From assembly GCA_041740495.1 (NCBI GenBank), contig JBGSLW010000231.1, positions 1-30,977 of the forward strand: a DNA stretch of 30,977 nucleotides. The letters are read 5' to 3'. Origin of the DNA: JANMEB01 sp041740495. GTDB taxonomy: Bacteria; Planctomycetota; Planctomycetia; Pirellulales; Pirellulaceae. Of this stretch, positions 15,191 to 22,732 are shown piece after piece (position 1 is the first letter of the stretch; each line of letters starts with the position of its first letter). The position numbers were made by a program, and so were the translations under genes. The notes beneath the pieces are model-generated. The model was not told where the DNA came from. It was given only the letters and a program-made list of their open reading frames with translations, and searched no databases.

Positions 15191-16477
15191 ATGGCCAATT
15201 CAGAAAAGATTTCCGCGGCCGCTCTCAATTCTGCCAACAGCCTTCGCATGGCCGCGGTGGCCTGGGTGCTGACGTCCATCTTTTACTTTTATCAGTACAC
15301 CCAGCGCTCGGCCCCATCGGTCATGATGCCCGAGCTTAGCGATGCGTTCGGCATCAGCCCGGCCGCCGTCGCGGCGATCGTCGGACTGTTCTATTACGGC
15401 TATTCGCCATTTAGTCTGGTTGCCGGTGTGGCGATGGACCGCGTCGGTCCGCGTCGCTTGCTGCCCGGTTCGGCCGTTGTCGTGGGAATCGGAGCGCTGC
15501 TTTTTTCCACGGGACAAACGGAACTGGCTAGCATTGGCAGGTTCCTCCAGGGTGCCGGGGGCGTGTTCGGCTTGGTCGGCGCGATCTATATCGCGACCCA
15601 GCATTTTTCGCCGTCCAAGGCAGCCACCCTGATCGGCGCGACGCAGATGTTCGGGATGGCCGGCGGATCCGCCGGACAATTTGTTGTCGGCCCGCTGATC
15701 GCCAGCGGCGTTTCCTGGAATGTGTTTTGGGCCGGCATGGGTATTGCCGGGCTGGCGATCGCCGCCCTGCTGTTTGTACTGCTCCCCAAAGACACACAGG
15801 CCAAGGCATCCGGCCCCTGGTTGGCGAACACTATCGGCGCGTTCAAGACCGTGTTCGGCAATCCTCAGTCGATTCTGTGCGGGCTGATCGCCGGATTGTT
15901 GTTCATCCCGACGACGATTTTCGACATGATCTGGGGAGTGCGCTTCCTGCAAGAGGCACACAGCATGGACTATGGCATGGCGGTGATGCGGTCGGCTGCC
16001 GTCCCCTTTGGTTGGATCATCGGCTGCCCGCTGCTGGGGTTTGTTTCGGACCGGATCGGTCGCCGCAAGCCGGTGATTATTGGAGCGGGGCTGGTGTTGT
16101 TCGCTTGTCTCGTTTGGATCTTGTTCGGAAAACCCGGGATCTTCCCGCCGTACTCGGTGGGTCTGGTGACCGGAATCGCCTCGGGCGCAGCCATGCTGAC
16201 ATACACGATCATCAAGGAAGCCAATCCACCCCAATACGCTGGTACGGCGACGGGCGTTGTCAATTTTTTGAATTTCACGTTTAGTGCACTGTTGGGTCCG
16301 GTATTCGGTTGGCTCTTGCAAAGCGCATCCGGAGGAGCCGATCGCATCGAGTCGAAGCACTTTCAATCTGCATTTTTCCCGATGTTGATCGGTGTCGGCA
16401 TCGCGATCCTGCTGACGTTTCTCCTGAAGGAAACGGGATCCGCCGTTCGAAGGGCTACCAATCCTCAGCCATCGTAG
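15191..16477 (+). CDS. Major facilitator superfamily transporter
   Basis: This 428-residue integral inner-membrane protein has about twelve hydrophobic segments and the duplicated MFS loop signature, DRVGPRR at residues 83-89 and DRIGRRKP at 287-294. These mark the two six-helix halves. MFS carriers move small solutes by uniport, symport or antiport. Substrate is not readable from sequence. The setting (porin on the other strand, serine dehydratase before it, pyruvate formate-lyase after it) makes a monocarboxylate such as pyruvate, or an amino acid, a reasonable guess only. The start at 15191 directly precedes a conserved-looking N-terminal helix. Confidence 0.85.
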   Translation: MANSEKISAAALNSANSLRMAAVAWVLTSIFYFYQYTQRSAPSVMMPELSDAFGISPAAVAAIVGLFYYGYSPFSLVAGVAMDRVGPRRLLPGSAVVVGIGALLFSTGQTELASIGRFLQGAGGVFGLVGAIYIATQHFSPSKAATLIGATQMFGMAGGSAGQFVVGPLIASGVSWNVFWAGMGIAGLAIAALLFVLLPKDTQAKASGPWLANTIGAFKTVFGNPQSILCGLIAGLLFIPTTIFDMIWGVRFLQEAHSMDYGMAVMRSAAVPFGWIIGCPLLGFVSDRIGRRKPVIIGAGLVLFACLVWILFGKPGIFPPYSVGLVTGIASGAAMLTYTIIKEANPPQYAGTATGVVNFLNFTFSALLGPVFGWLLQSASGGADRIESKHFQSAFFPMLIGVGIAILLTFLLKETGSAVRRATNPQPS

Positions 16478-16756
16478 ACATCGCAAAACGCCTGAAATTC
16501 TTGGCCGGAACGACGGCAAGCGACTCCACGTTGCAGCAGCCGATTTGCAAGCCGGCTTACAACGCGCACCTGTGCCCAAATGACCCAGTAGTGTGCTCGG
16601 TAGGGTCGAGTGACTTGAAGTCCATACCGGGAGACGTGCCGCCACCACGAATCGGCATCGGAGATGGTGTGTTCCCCCAGAATTGGCGCGAGTTTTGCGG
16701 CGACGTTTAAGTTGATTTTTGTTGGATCGACCTGGAGATCGGGAGGGAGCAAGTAG
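16478..16756. promoter_or_regulatory. Leader/promoter region of pyruvate formate-lyase
   Basis: The 279 bases between the MFS gene and pflB contain no supported gene. The 13-mer TTGATTTTTGTTG (16712-16724) is shared exactly with the promoter region of the serine dehydratase gene. A strong ribosome-binding site, GGGAGGGAG, lies at about 16739-16748. No clear FNR-type TTGAT-N4-ATCAA site was found. Confidence 0.4.
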
Positions 16757-19018
16757 ATGACCACGATTACAAGCCAGTCGACTTCGGACGAAAAGTTGGC
16801 CGCGGACGCAACGGGGTTCAACCCTGGCCTTTGGCAGAATGAGATCAACGTCCGCGACTTTATCCAACAGAACTACACGCCCTATGAAGGCGATGGTTCG
16901 TTTCTTGCTTCGGCAACGGAGCGGACGAAAAAACTCTGGGCGCGCCTCAACGAGCTCTTTCTGGAGGAACGCAAGAAAGGAGTACTTGATATCTCCCAGA
17001 TACCGACGTCGATCACCGCCCACGCACCCGGGTATATCGATCGGGCGAACGAGGTGATTGTCGGCCTGCAGACCGAAGCGCCTCTCAAACGAGCGATCAT
17101 GCCCAATGGGGGGTTTCGGATGGTATTCAGTGCGCTCAAGACGTACGGCTACGAGCCCGATCCCCAGGTCGTCGAGGCCTTCACCAAGTATCGCAAGACC
17201 CATAACGACGCGGTATTTGATGCGTACACCGCCGACATCCGACGCTGCCGCAGCTCGCACATCCTCACCGGTCTGCCGGATGCGTATGGTCGCGGTCGCA
17301 TCATCGGAGACTATCGGCGCGTGGCGCTGTACGGAGTGGCGAAGCTGATCGAGCACAAGCAGGCCGAGAAGCAGTCGCTCGATGCGGCGATGTCGACCGA
17401 TGCCATCATCCGCGACCGCGAGGAACTGAGCGAGCAGATCCGCGCGCTCAAAGAGCTGCAGCAGATGGCTGCGGGCTACGGGTTTGACATTTCGGTTCCG
17501 GCACGCACCGCTCGGGAGGCGGTCCAATGGCTGTACTTCGGTTACTTGGCTGCGGTCAAGGAACAAAACGGTGCGGCGATGTCCCTCGGCCGGACATCGA
17601 CGTTTCTCGACGTTTACTTGGATCGAGATCTCAAATCGGGCGCGATTACGGAATCACAGGCTCAGGAGATCATCGACGATTTTGTGATCAAGCTGCGGAT
17701 CGTACGATTCTTGCGGACTCCCGAATACGACGAACTCTTTGCCGGCGACCCGACTTGGGTGACCGAGTCGATCGGGGGCATGGGGGACGACGGCCGAACG
17801 CTGGTGACCAAAACCAGCTTCCGCTTTTTGCAAACTCTCTACAATCTCGGCCCGGCACCGGAACCGAACCTGACCATCTGGTATTCTCCCCGGCTCCCCG
17901 ATGGATTTCGAAGTTTCGCGACCAAGGTGGCGATCGACACCAGCTCGATTCAGTTCGAGAGCGACGAGATCATGCGCCGCTCTCTGGGGGACGACGGCGC
18001 GATCGCCTGCTGCGTCTCGCCGATGCTGGTCGGAAAACAAATGCAGTTCTTCGGAGCGCGGGCGAACCTGGCCAAGTGCCTGCTGTACGCGATCAACGGA
18101 GGGCGCGACGAGTTGACCGGCGTGCAAGTGGCCCCCGCCTCGCCCGCCGTCCAGGGAGACTACCTCGACTTCGACGACGTCATGCAAAAACTCGACCGGC
18201 TGATGGATTGGCTCGCCGGCGTCTATGTGAATGCGATGAACGTCATCCACTACATGCACGACAAATATGCCTACGAGCGGCTGGAAATGGCGCTGCACGA
18301 CTACGCGCCGCTCCGCACAATGGCGTTTGGCATGGCCGGCATGTCGGTCGTTGCGGACAGCCTGTCCGCGATTCGCTACGCGAAAGTCCGAGTCGTTCGC
18401 GACGAAACGGGACTCATCACGGACTATCAAACCGAAGGGGACTTTCCAAAGTTCGGCAACAACGACAACCGGGTCGATCAGCTTGCCACGTGGCTCGTCA
18501 GTACGTTCATGAGCAAACTGCGAAAGTACCCGACCTATCGTAACGCCACGCACACGCAATCGATCCTGACGATCACATCCAACGTCGTGTATGGAAAGAG
18601 CACGGGAAACACTCCCGATGGACGGCGTCAGGGGGAACCGTTTGCCCCGGGCGCCAACCCGATGCACGGGCGGGACAGCCACGGAATTCTCGCTTCGGCA
18701 TCCTCGGTCGCCAAAATCCCCTTCCGCGACGCGGCCGACGGAATCTCACTGACCGCATCGCTCGTTCCGGGCGGCTTGGGCCGGAGCGAGGGGGATCGCG
18801 TTGCCAACTTGCGCGGCATGCTGGACGCTTTTTTCGGGGCGACCGGCTACCACATGAACGTCAACGTCCTCAATCGCGAGATGCTGGTGGACGCGATGGA
18901 CCATCCCGAAAAGTATCCCCACCTGACAATCCGCGTCTCCGGATACGCCGTCAACTTTGTGCGACTGACGCGCGAGCAGCAGATGGACGTTATTAACCGT
19001 ACCTTCCACGGCGCTTGA
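16757..19018 (+). CDS. pflB: Pyruvate formate-lyase (formate C-acetyltransferase)
   Basis: PFL splits pyruvate and CoA into acetyl-CoA and formate by a glycyl-radical mechanism in anoxic cytoplasm. The 753-residue protein carries the adjacent catalytic cysteines Cys418-Cys419 in AIACCVSPMLVGKQMQFFGA, at the same numbering as the E. coli enzyme. The radical-bearing glycine is Gly729, in RVSGYAVNF near the C-terminus. These features distinguish true PFL from glycerol or choline lyases. Length is normal (E. coli 760). A strong ribosome site precedes ATG 16757. The activase gene follows after 22 bases, forming the usual pflBA pair. The radical enzyme implies anaerobic growth or at least anoxic periods. 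Confidence 0.97.
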   Translation: MTTITSQSTSDEKLAADATGFNPGLWQNEINVRDFIQQNYTPYEGDGSFLASATERTKKLWARLNELFLEERKKGVLDISQIPTSITAHAPGYIDRANEVIVGLQTEAPLKRAIMPNGGFRMVFSALKTYGYEPDPQVVEAFTKYRKTHNDAVFDAYTADIRRCRSSHILTGLPDAYGRGRIIGDYRRVALYGVAKLIEHKQAEKQSLDAAMSTDAIIRDREELSEQIRALKELQQMAAGYGFDISVPARTAREAVQWLYFGYLAAVKEQNGAAMSLGRTSTFLDVYLDRDLKSGAITESQAQEIIDDFVIKLRIVRFLRTPEYDELFAGDPTWVTESIGGMGDDGRTLVTKTSFRFLQTLYNLGPAPEPNLTIWYSPRLPDGFRSFATKVAIDTSSIQFESDEIMRRSLGDDGAIACCVSPMLVGKQMQFFGARANLAKCLLYAINGGRDELTGVQVAPASPAVQGDYLDFDDVMQKLDRLMDWLAGVYVNAMNVIHYMHDKYAYERLEMALHDYAPLRTMAFGMAGMSVVADSLSAIRYAKVRVVRDETGLITDYQTEGDFPKFGNNDNRVDQLATWLVSTFMSKLRKYPTYRNATHTQSILTITSNVVYGKSTGNTPDGRRQGEPFAPGANPMHGRDSHGILASASSVAKIPFRDAADGISLTASLVPGGLGRSEGDRVANLRGMLDAFFGATGYHMNVNVLNREMLVDAMDHPEKYPHLTIRVSGYAVNFVRLTREQQMDVINRTFHGA

Positions 19019-19040
19019 TGACCGGAAGAGCTGAGAGCAG

Positions 19041-19886
19041 ATGAGTACCGACCAAAAAGTTCAATCGTATCCGTTGGATGCAAAAAGCCCGTTCGAGTTG
19101 CGGGTCAACCAAGGGGTCGACGTAACCGAGTCGACCCGAAAATCTGCAGTCGCCACCGGCGACCTTGGATTCCTTCATTCCTTCACCACCGGTTCGACGG
19201 TGGATGGACCCGGAGTGCGCGTCGTGGCTTGGACCGCCGGCTGCCATTGGCGGTGCAAGTATTGCCACAATCCCGACACCTGGAACATGACCAACGGAAC
19301 GCCCGTGACGGTGGCTCGTGCCGCCGAAGAGCTGGGAAAGTACCGGCATGGACTGAAGATTATGTCCGGCGGATTTACGCTTAGCGGCGGCGAGCCACTG
19401 GTGCAGCACCGTTTTGCGGTCCGCCTGTTTGCCGCGGCGAAGGAAATGGGAATCCACACCGCACTGGACACCAACGGCTCACTCGGAGAACGCTTGAGCG
19501 ATGCAGAGCTGGAGTTGATTGACCTGGTATTGCTAGACATCAAGACGTGGAATCCGGAGCGGCATCGCGAGCTCACGGGGCACGACGTTGCCCCCACGTT
19601 GGCGTTTGCCCGGCGACTCGCGGAACGTCGGCGATCGGTTTGGCTGCGATACGTACTCGTGCCTGGCCTGACCGACGACGAAAACGACATTCGACAAATC
19701 GCCAAGTTCACAGCCGACTTGGGAATCGTCGAGCGCGTCGACGTGCTCCCGTTCCATCAGTTGGGACGATTCAAATGGAAAGAACTGGGGCTAAACTATA
19801 CGTTGTCCAACGCGGAGCCTCCGTCGGAGGAGCTGATTCGTCGGACTTGCGCTGTGTTCGAGACGGAAGGGCTCACGGCGTATTAG
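19041..19886 (+). CDS. pflA: Pyruvate formate-lyase activating enzyme (radical SAM)
   Basis: This activase uses S-adenosylmethionine and a [4Fe-4S] cluster to put the radical on the PFL glycine. The cluster motif CHWRCKYC gives Cys68, Cys72 and Cys75 (CX3CX2C). STVDGPGVR precedes it, as in PflA, and SGGEPLVQ follows as the SAM-binding GGE motif. The end, VDVLPFHQLGRFKW to EGLTAY, is typical. The 281-residue protein is about 35 residues longer than E. coli PflA. The extra part is N-terminal (residues 1-40), hydrophilic and of unknown role. ATG 19041 is the first good start after pflB. A later start would shorten this extension. A 31-bp palindrome follows the stop codon and may act as a terminator. 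Confidence 0.95.
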   Translation: MSTDQKVQSYPLDAKSPFELRVNQGVDVTESTRKSAVATGDLGFLHSFTTGSTVDGPGVRVVAWTAGCHWRCKYCHNPDTWNMTNGTPVTVARAAEELGKYRHGLKIMSGGFTLSGGEPLVQHRFAVRLFAAAKEMGIHTALDTNGSLGERLSDAELELIDLVLLDIKTWNPERHRELTGHDVAPTLAFARRLAERRRSVWLRYVLVPGLTDDENDIRQIAKFTADLGIVERVDVLPFHQLGRFKWKELGLNYTLSNAEPPSEELIRRTCAVFETEGLTAY

Positions 19887-19945
19887 CGCGCGGATGATTT
19901 TTGAAAACTATGACGGCAGCTTGGGGCAAGCAACCGAATCGAACG

Positions 19946-20067
19946 ATTAGCCGCATGGCGCTAGCCTGCGGTTTCTTGAGTCCGGCGCATCCAGAAACCG
20001 CAGGCTAGCGCCATGCGGCTAATTGGTTGGGAACGAGGAAACTGCAGGCTAGCGCCAAGCAGCCAGT
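19946..20067. repeat. 31-bp palindromic repeat after pflA, with an extra third arm
   Basis: ATTAGCCGCATGGCGCTAGC and the following CTGCGGTTTCT pair perfectly with the complement ending at 20023, giving a 31-bp stem around a 16-base loop. A third, imperfect arm with the core GCAGGCTAGCGCCAAGCAGCC lies at about 20039-20067. Similar palindromes occur at 21233-21330, 24333-24410, 27982-28173 and 28841-28973. The position between a stop codon and the next promoter suits a transcription-terminating or mRNA-stabilising structure, although no T-run follows. Confidence 0.88.
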
Positions 20068-20144
20068 TGGATGAGTTATCCTTGCCGGGCGTGACGGAGT
20101 TTTATTGATCGCAGTCCAACAGCATTCATCGGAGAATCGACCTT

Positions 20145-21215
20145 ATGAAACAGATCTTGGTATCTACTTGCCTCATGACGCTTGGGCTTTTGCTTGTCCC
20201 GCCATGGTCGGTAGCGCAGGATAAGAAGTTGCCCCACATCGTGATCCTCGCCACCGGTGGAACGATCGCCGGTTCGGCCGAAAGCCAGACGTCGGTCGGC
20301 TATCAGTCGGGTGCGGTCACCGTCGACGCACTGGTCGGTGCGGTCCCCACGCTGAAGGACATTGCGCGCATCACGGGCGAACAGATCTCGAGCATTGGCA
20401 GCCAAGACATGTCCGACGAGGTCTGGCTGAAACTCGCCCAGCGCGTCAATGAATTGCAGGCCCAGGACGACGTGAACGGAATCGTCATCACCCACGGCAC
20501 CGACACCATGGAAGAGACCGCTTACTTCCTGAACTTGGTGGTGCACGGCAAGAAACCGGTGGTGATGACCGGCTCGATGCGACCTTCGACCGCGTTGAGC
20601 GCCGACGGGCCATTGAATATCTACAACGCGGTCGCCATTGCCGGTGATCCTGTGTCGGCCGGACGAGGCGTTCTCGTCGCGGCCAACGATGACATCCACG
20701 CCGCGCGAGACATTACTAAGACCAACACGACCGACGTGCAGACGTTTCTCTCGCCCGGCTACGGTTTGATCGGGACCACGCTGTACGGCAAACAGACGTA
20801 TTTCCGAATGCCTTACCGCAAGCACACCGAAGACTCGGAGTTTTTTGTGAAGGATGTGACGTCGCTGCCGCGCGTTGATGTCATTTATGCGCACGCCGGG
20901 ATGTCGGCGGACCTGATCGACGCGGCAGTGAAACTCGGCGCGAAAGGGATCGTGGTCGCCGGTGTGGGCGACGGGAATATGACGTCGGCCGCGCTCGATG
21001 CGCTCGTGCGTGCCACCAAGGCTGGCGTGGTCTGCGTCCGGTCCAGCCGCGTGGCCACCGGCAGTACGTGGCGTAACTCGGAGGTGAACGACGACAAACT
21101 GGGCTTCGTCGCTTCGGGCGAACTCAATCCCGCAAAAGCCCGCGTCCTGCTGAAGCTCGCATTGTTGAAGACGACCGACGTGGGCGAAATCCAAGCGTTG
21201 TTCACGGAATACTAA
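20145..21215 (+). CDS. ansB: Type II L-asparaginase with signal peptide
   Basis: AnsB hydrolyses asparagine to aspartate and ammonia in the periplasm. The 356-residue precursor starts with a Sec signal peptide ending SVA|Q at residues 24/25. Catalytic motifs are TGGTIAG at 37-43 (nucleophile Thr40) and HGTDTMEET at 117-125 (Thr119, Asp120), followed by VVMTGSMRPST and the GVGDGN loop. These are the marks of high-affinity type II enzymes. GGAGAA precedes the start by eight bases. It is framed by palindromic repeats on both sides and lies just upstream of the dcu-aspA pair, so its product aspartate is the substrate of the next enzyme. A short piece of a second ansB occurs in the mosaic pseudogene at 27.4 kb. 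Confidence 0.96.
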   Translation: MKQILVSTCLMTLGLLLVPPWSVAQDKKLPHIVILATGGTIAGSAESQTSVGYQSGAVTVDALVGAVPTLKDIARITGEQISSIGSQDMSDEVWLKLAQRVNELQAQDDVNGIVITHGTDTMEETAYFLNLVVHGKKPVVMTGSMRPSTALSADGPLNIYNAVAIAGDPVSAGRGVLVAANDDIHAARDITKTNTTDVQTFLSPGYGLIGTTLYGKQTYFRMPYRKHTEDSEFFVKDVTSLPRVDVIYAHAGMSADLIDAAVKLGAKGIVVAGVGDGNMTSAALDALVRATKAGVVCVRSSRVATGSTWRNSEVNDDKLGFVASGELNPAKARVLLKLALLKTTDVGEIQALFTEY

Positions 21216-21332
21216 ACACTGTCCCAGTGCATTAGCCGCATGGCGCTAGCCTGCGGTTTCTTCCACACTTTGCATCGGGCGCTTGCCCGCGATCTGCGCA
21301 GAAGAAACCGCAGGCTAGCGCCAAGCGGCTCA
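21213..21332. repeat. Palindromic repeat between ansB and the dcu gene
   Basis: The arms AGCCGCATGGCGCTAGCCTG and CAGGCTAGCGCCAAGCGGCT, each extended by CGGTTTCTTC or GAAGAAACCG, flank a ~42-base loop that contains a second small hairpin (GGGCGCTTGCCCGC). The left outer flank CACTGTCCCA resembles the outer ends of the larger elements at 28 kb (TTTGTCCCAAAAC), and the ansB stop codon TAA lies at that outer edge. The right flank has no clear counterpart. Confidence 0.8.
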
Positions 21333-21375
21333 TACTCTTGGCTTCGATTATCTTGGAACAATCAGATTGTAAACC

Positions 21376-22707
21376 ATGATGTGGATTGAACTTGCAGTCC
21401 TCTTGGCGTGCCTGCTGCTCGGGGCTCGGCTAGGCGGCATTGGCTTGGGCGCGACGGGCGGAATCGGCCTGGCGATTCTGGTGTTTGGGTTCAGCCTGCC
21501 TCCCGGATCGCCGCCGACGATCGTACTCGGCATGATCATCGCCGTAATCACAGCACTTGCGGCAATGCAGGCCGCTGGAGGACTTGACTACCTCGTCTCG
21601 ATCGCGGGGAAGGTCATGCGAAAAAAGCCGCAGTACATTACGTTCATCGCCCCATTCGTCACCTACCTGCTCGTGTTTGCGAGCGGCACCCAGCACGTCA
21701 TTTACGCGCTCATGCCGGTGATCGTGGAGGTATCCATCAAGGCGGGAATTCGCCCGGAACGACCGCTCTCGATCAGTGTGATCGCCGCGCAATCGGGACT
21801 CGTGGCCTCGCCGATCAGCGCAGCGACGGTGGCGATGGTTGCCGCCCTGACGCCGCTGAAGGTCGACCTGGTGACCATCCTCTTAGTGATCGTCCCCTCG
21901 ACACTACTGGGCGTTGTCGTCGGGACGCTGTCCGTCGCCTGGCGCGGAAAGAGTCTGAGTGCCGATCCGGTATTCCAAGAAAAACTGAAGTCCGGCAAGC
22001 TCGAGACGTCAACTGCTCGGGTCGACGTTTCCGGCGTCGAGCTGCGGAACGCCCGTGGTTCGCTCGTGGTCTTCCTGCTGGCTTTGGTCTTCGTGGTGGT
22101 GCTTGGAATATTTCCCAATCTACGGCCCCGCTACCAGGTCTTCTCCGACGGAATGACGGAGTTCGGCCAGGTCGAAACCGGTCAGGCGATCATGATCGTG
22201 ATGCTCGCGGCGGCCGGGGCGATCATGCTCTTCTTCAAGGCATCGCCCGACGAGACGGTCAAGAACAGCATCATGCGAGGGGGCGTGGTCGCGGTGATCT
22301 CGATCATGGGCGTCTCCTGGATGGGGGCCTCGTTTTTCGAAGGGAACCGGCCGGCGATTGTCGAAGGCATCTCGGGAATCATTGGGCAGGCACCCTGGAT
22401 GTTTGCGCTGGGGCTGTTTGTGCTCTCGATACTGTTGATCAGCCAGGCGGCCACCATCGTGACGCTGATGCCGGTGGCGGTCGCGCTCGGCCTTCCGCCG
22501 GCGGCGTTCCTCGGCGCCTACCCCGCAGTCAATGGCTCGTTCTTCCTCCCAACCTATGGAACGCTCCTCGCGGCGGTTTCGTTTGACAAGACTGGCAGCA
22601 CACGGGTCGGGAAATACTTGCTGAACCACAGCTTTATGCTCCCCGGTTTGGTGACCGTGGCGGCATCAACGATATTCGCGATGCTTTTTGGCCGCATCTT
22701 CCTGTAG
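21376..22707 (+). CDS. Anaerobic C4-dicarboxylate transporter, DcuA/DcuB family
   Basis: Dcu carriers exchange or take up aspartate, fumarate, malate and succinate across the inner membrane, mainly for fumarate respiration. The 443-residue protein starts MMWIELAVLLACLLLGARLGG, closely following the Dcu N-terminus. It keeps the family features: FASGTQHVIYALMPVI in the first half and FFLPTYGTLLAAVSFDKTGS with NHSFMLPG near the end. About ten to twelve hydrophobic segments are visible. DcuA and DcuB cannot be separated by eye. ATG 21376 and 21379 are both possible, and the ribosome site is weak. The palindrome ACAATCAGATTGT (21358-21370) lies just upstream. The aspartase gene follows after 25 bases, an operon arrangement as in many enteric aspA-dcuA loci, but in reversed gene order. 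Confidence 0.93.
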   Translation: MMWIELAVLLACLLLGARLGGIGLGATGGIGLAILVFGFSLPPGSPPTIVLGMIIAVITALAAMQAAGGLDYLVSIAGKVMRKKPQYITFIAPFVTYLLVFASGTQHVIYALMPVIVEVSIKAGIRPERPLSISVIAAQSGLVASPISAATVAMVAALTPLKVDLVTILLVIVPSTLLGVVVGTLSVAWRGKSLSADPVFQEKLKSGKLETSTARVDVSGVELRNARGSLVVFLLALVFVVVLGIFPNLRPRYQVFSDGMTEFGQVETGQAIMIVMLAAAGAIMLFFKASPDETVKNSIMRGGVVAVISIMGVSWMGASFFEGNRPAIVEGISGIIGQAPWMFALGLFVLSILLISQAATIVTLMPVAVALGLPPAAFLGAYPAVNGSFFLPTYGTLLAAVSFDKTGSTRVGKYLLNHSFMLPGLVTVAASTIFAMLFGRIFL

Positions 22708-22732
22708 ACTCGATGAACGAAAGGGATACCCC

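Noticed and set aside
15200..17566. 788-residue open frame on the minus strand opposite the MFS and pflB genes
   Set aside because: It is the antisense shadow of two well-supported genes, rich in Arg/His/Gln, with no domain.
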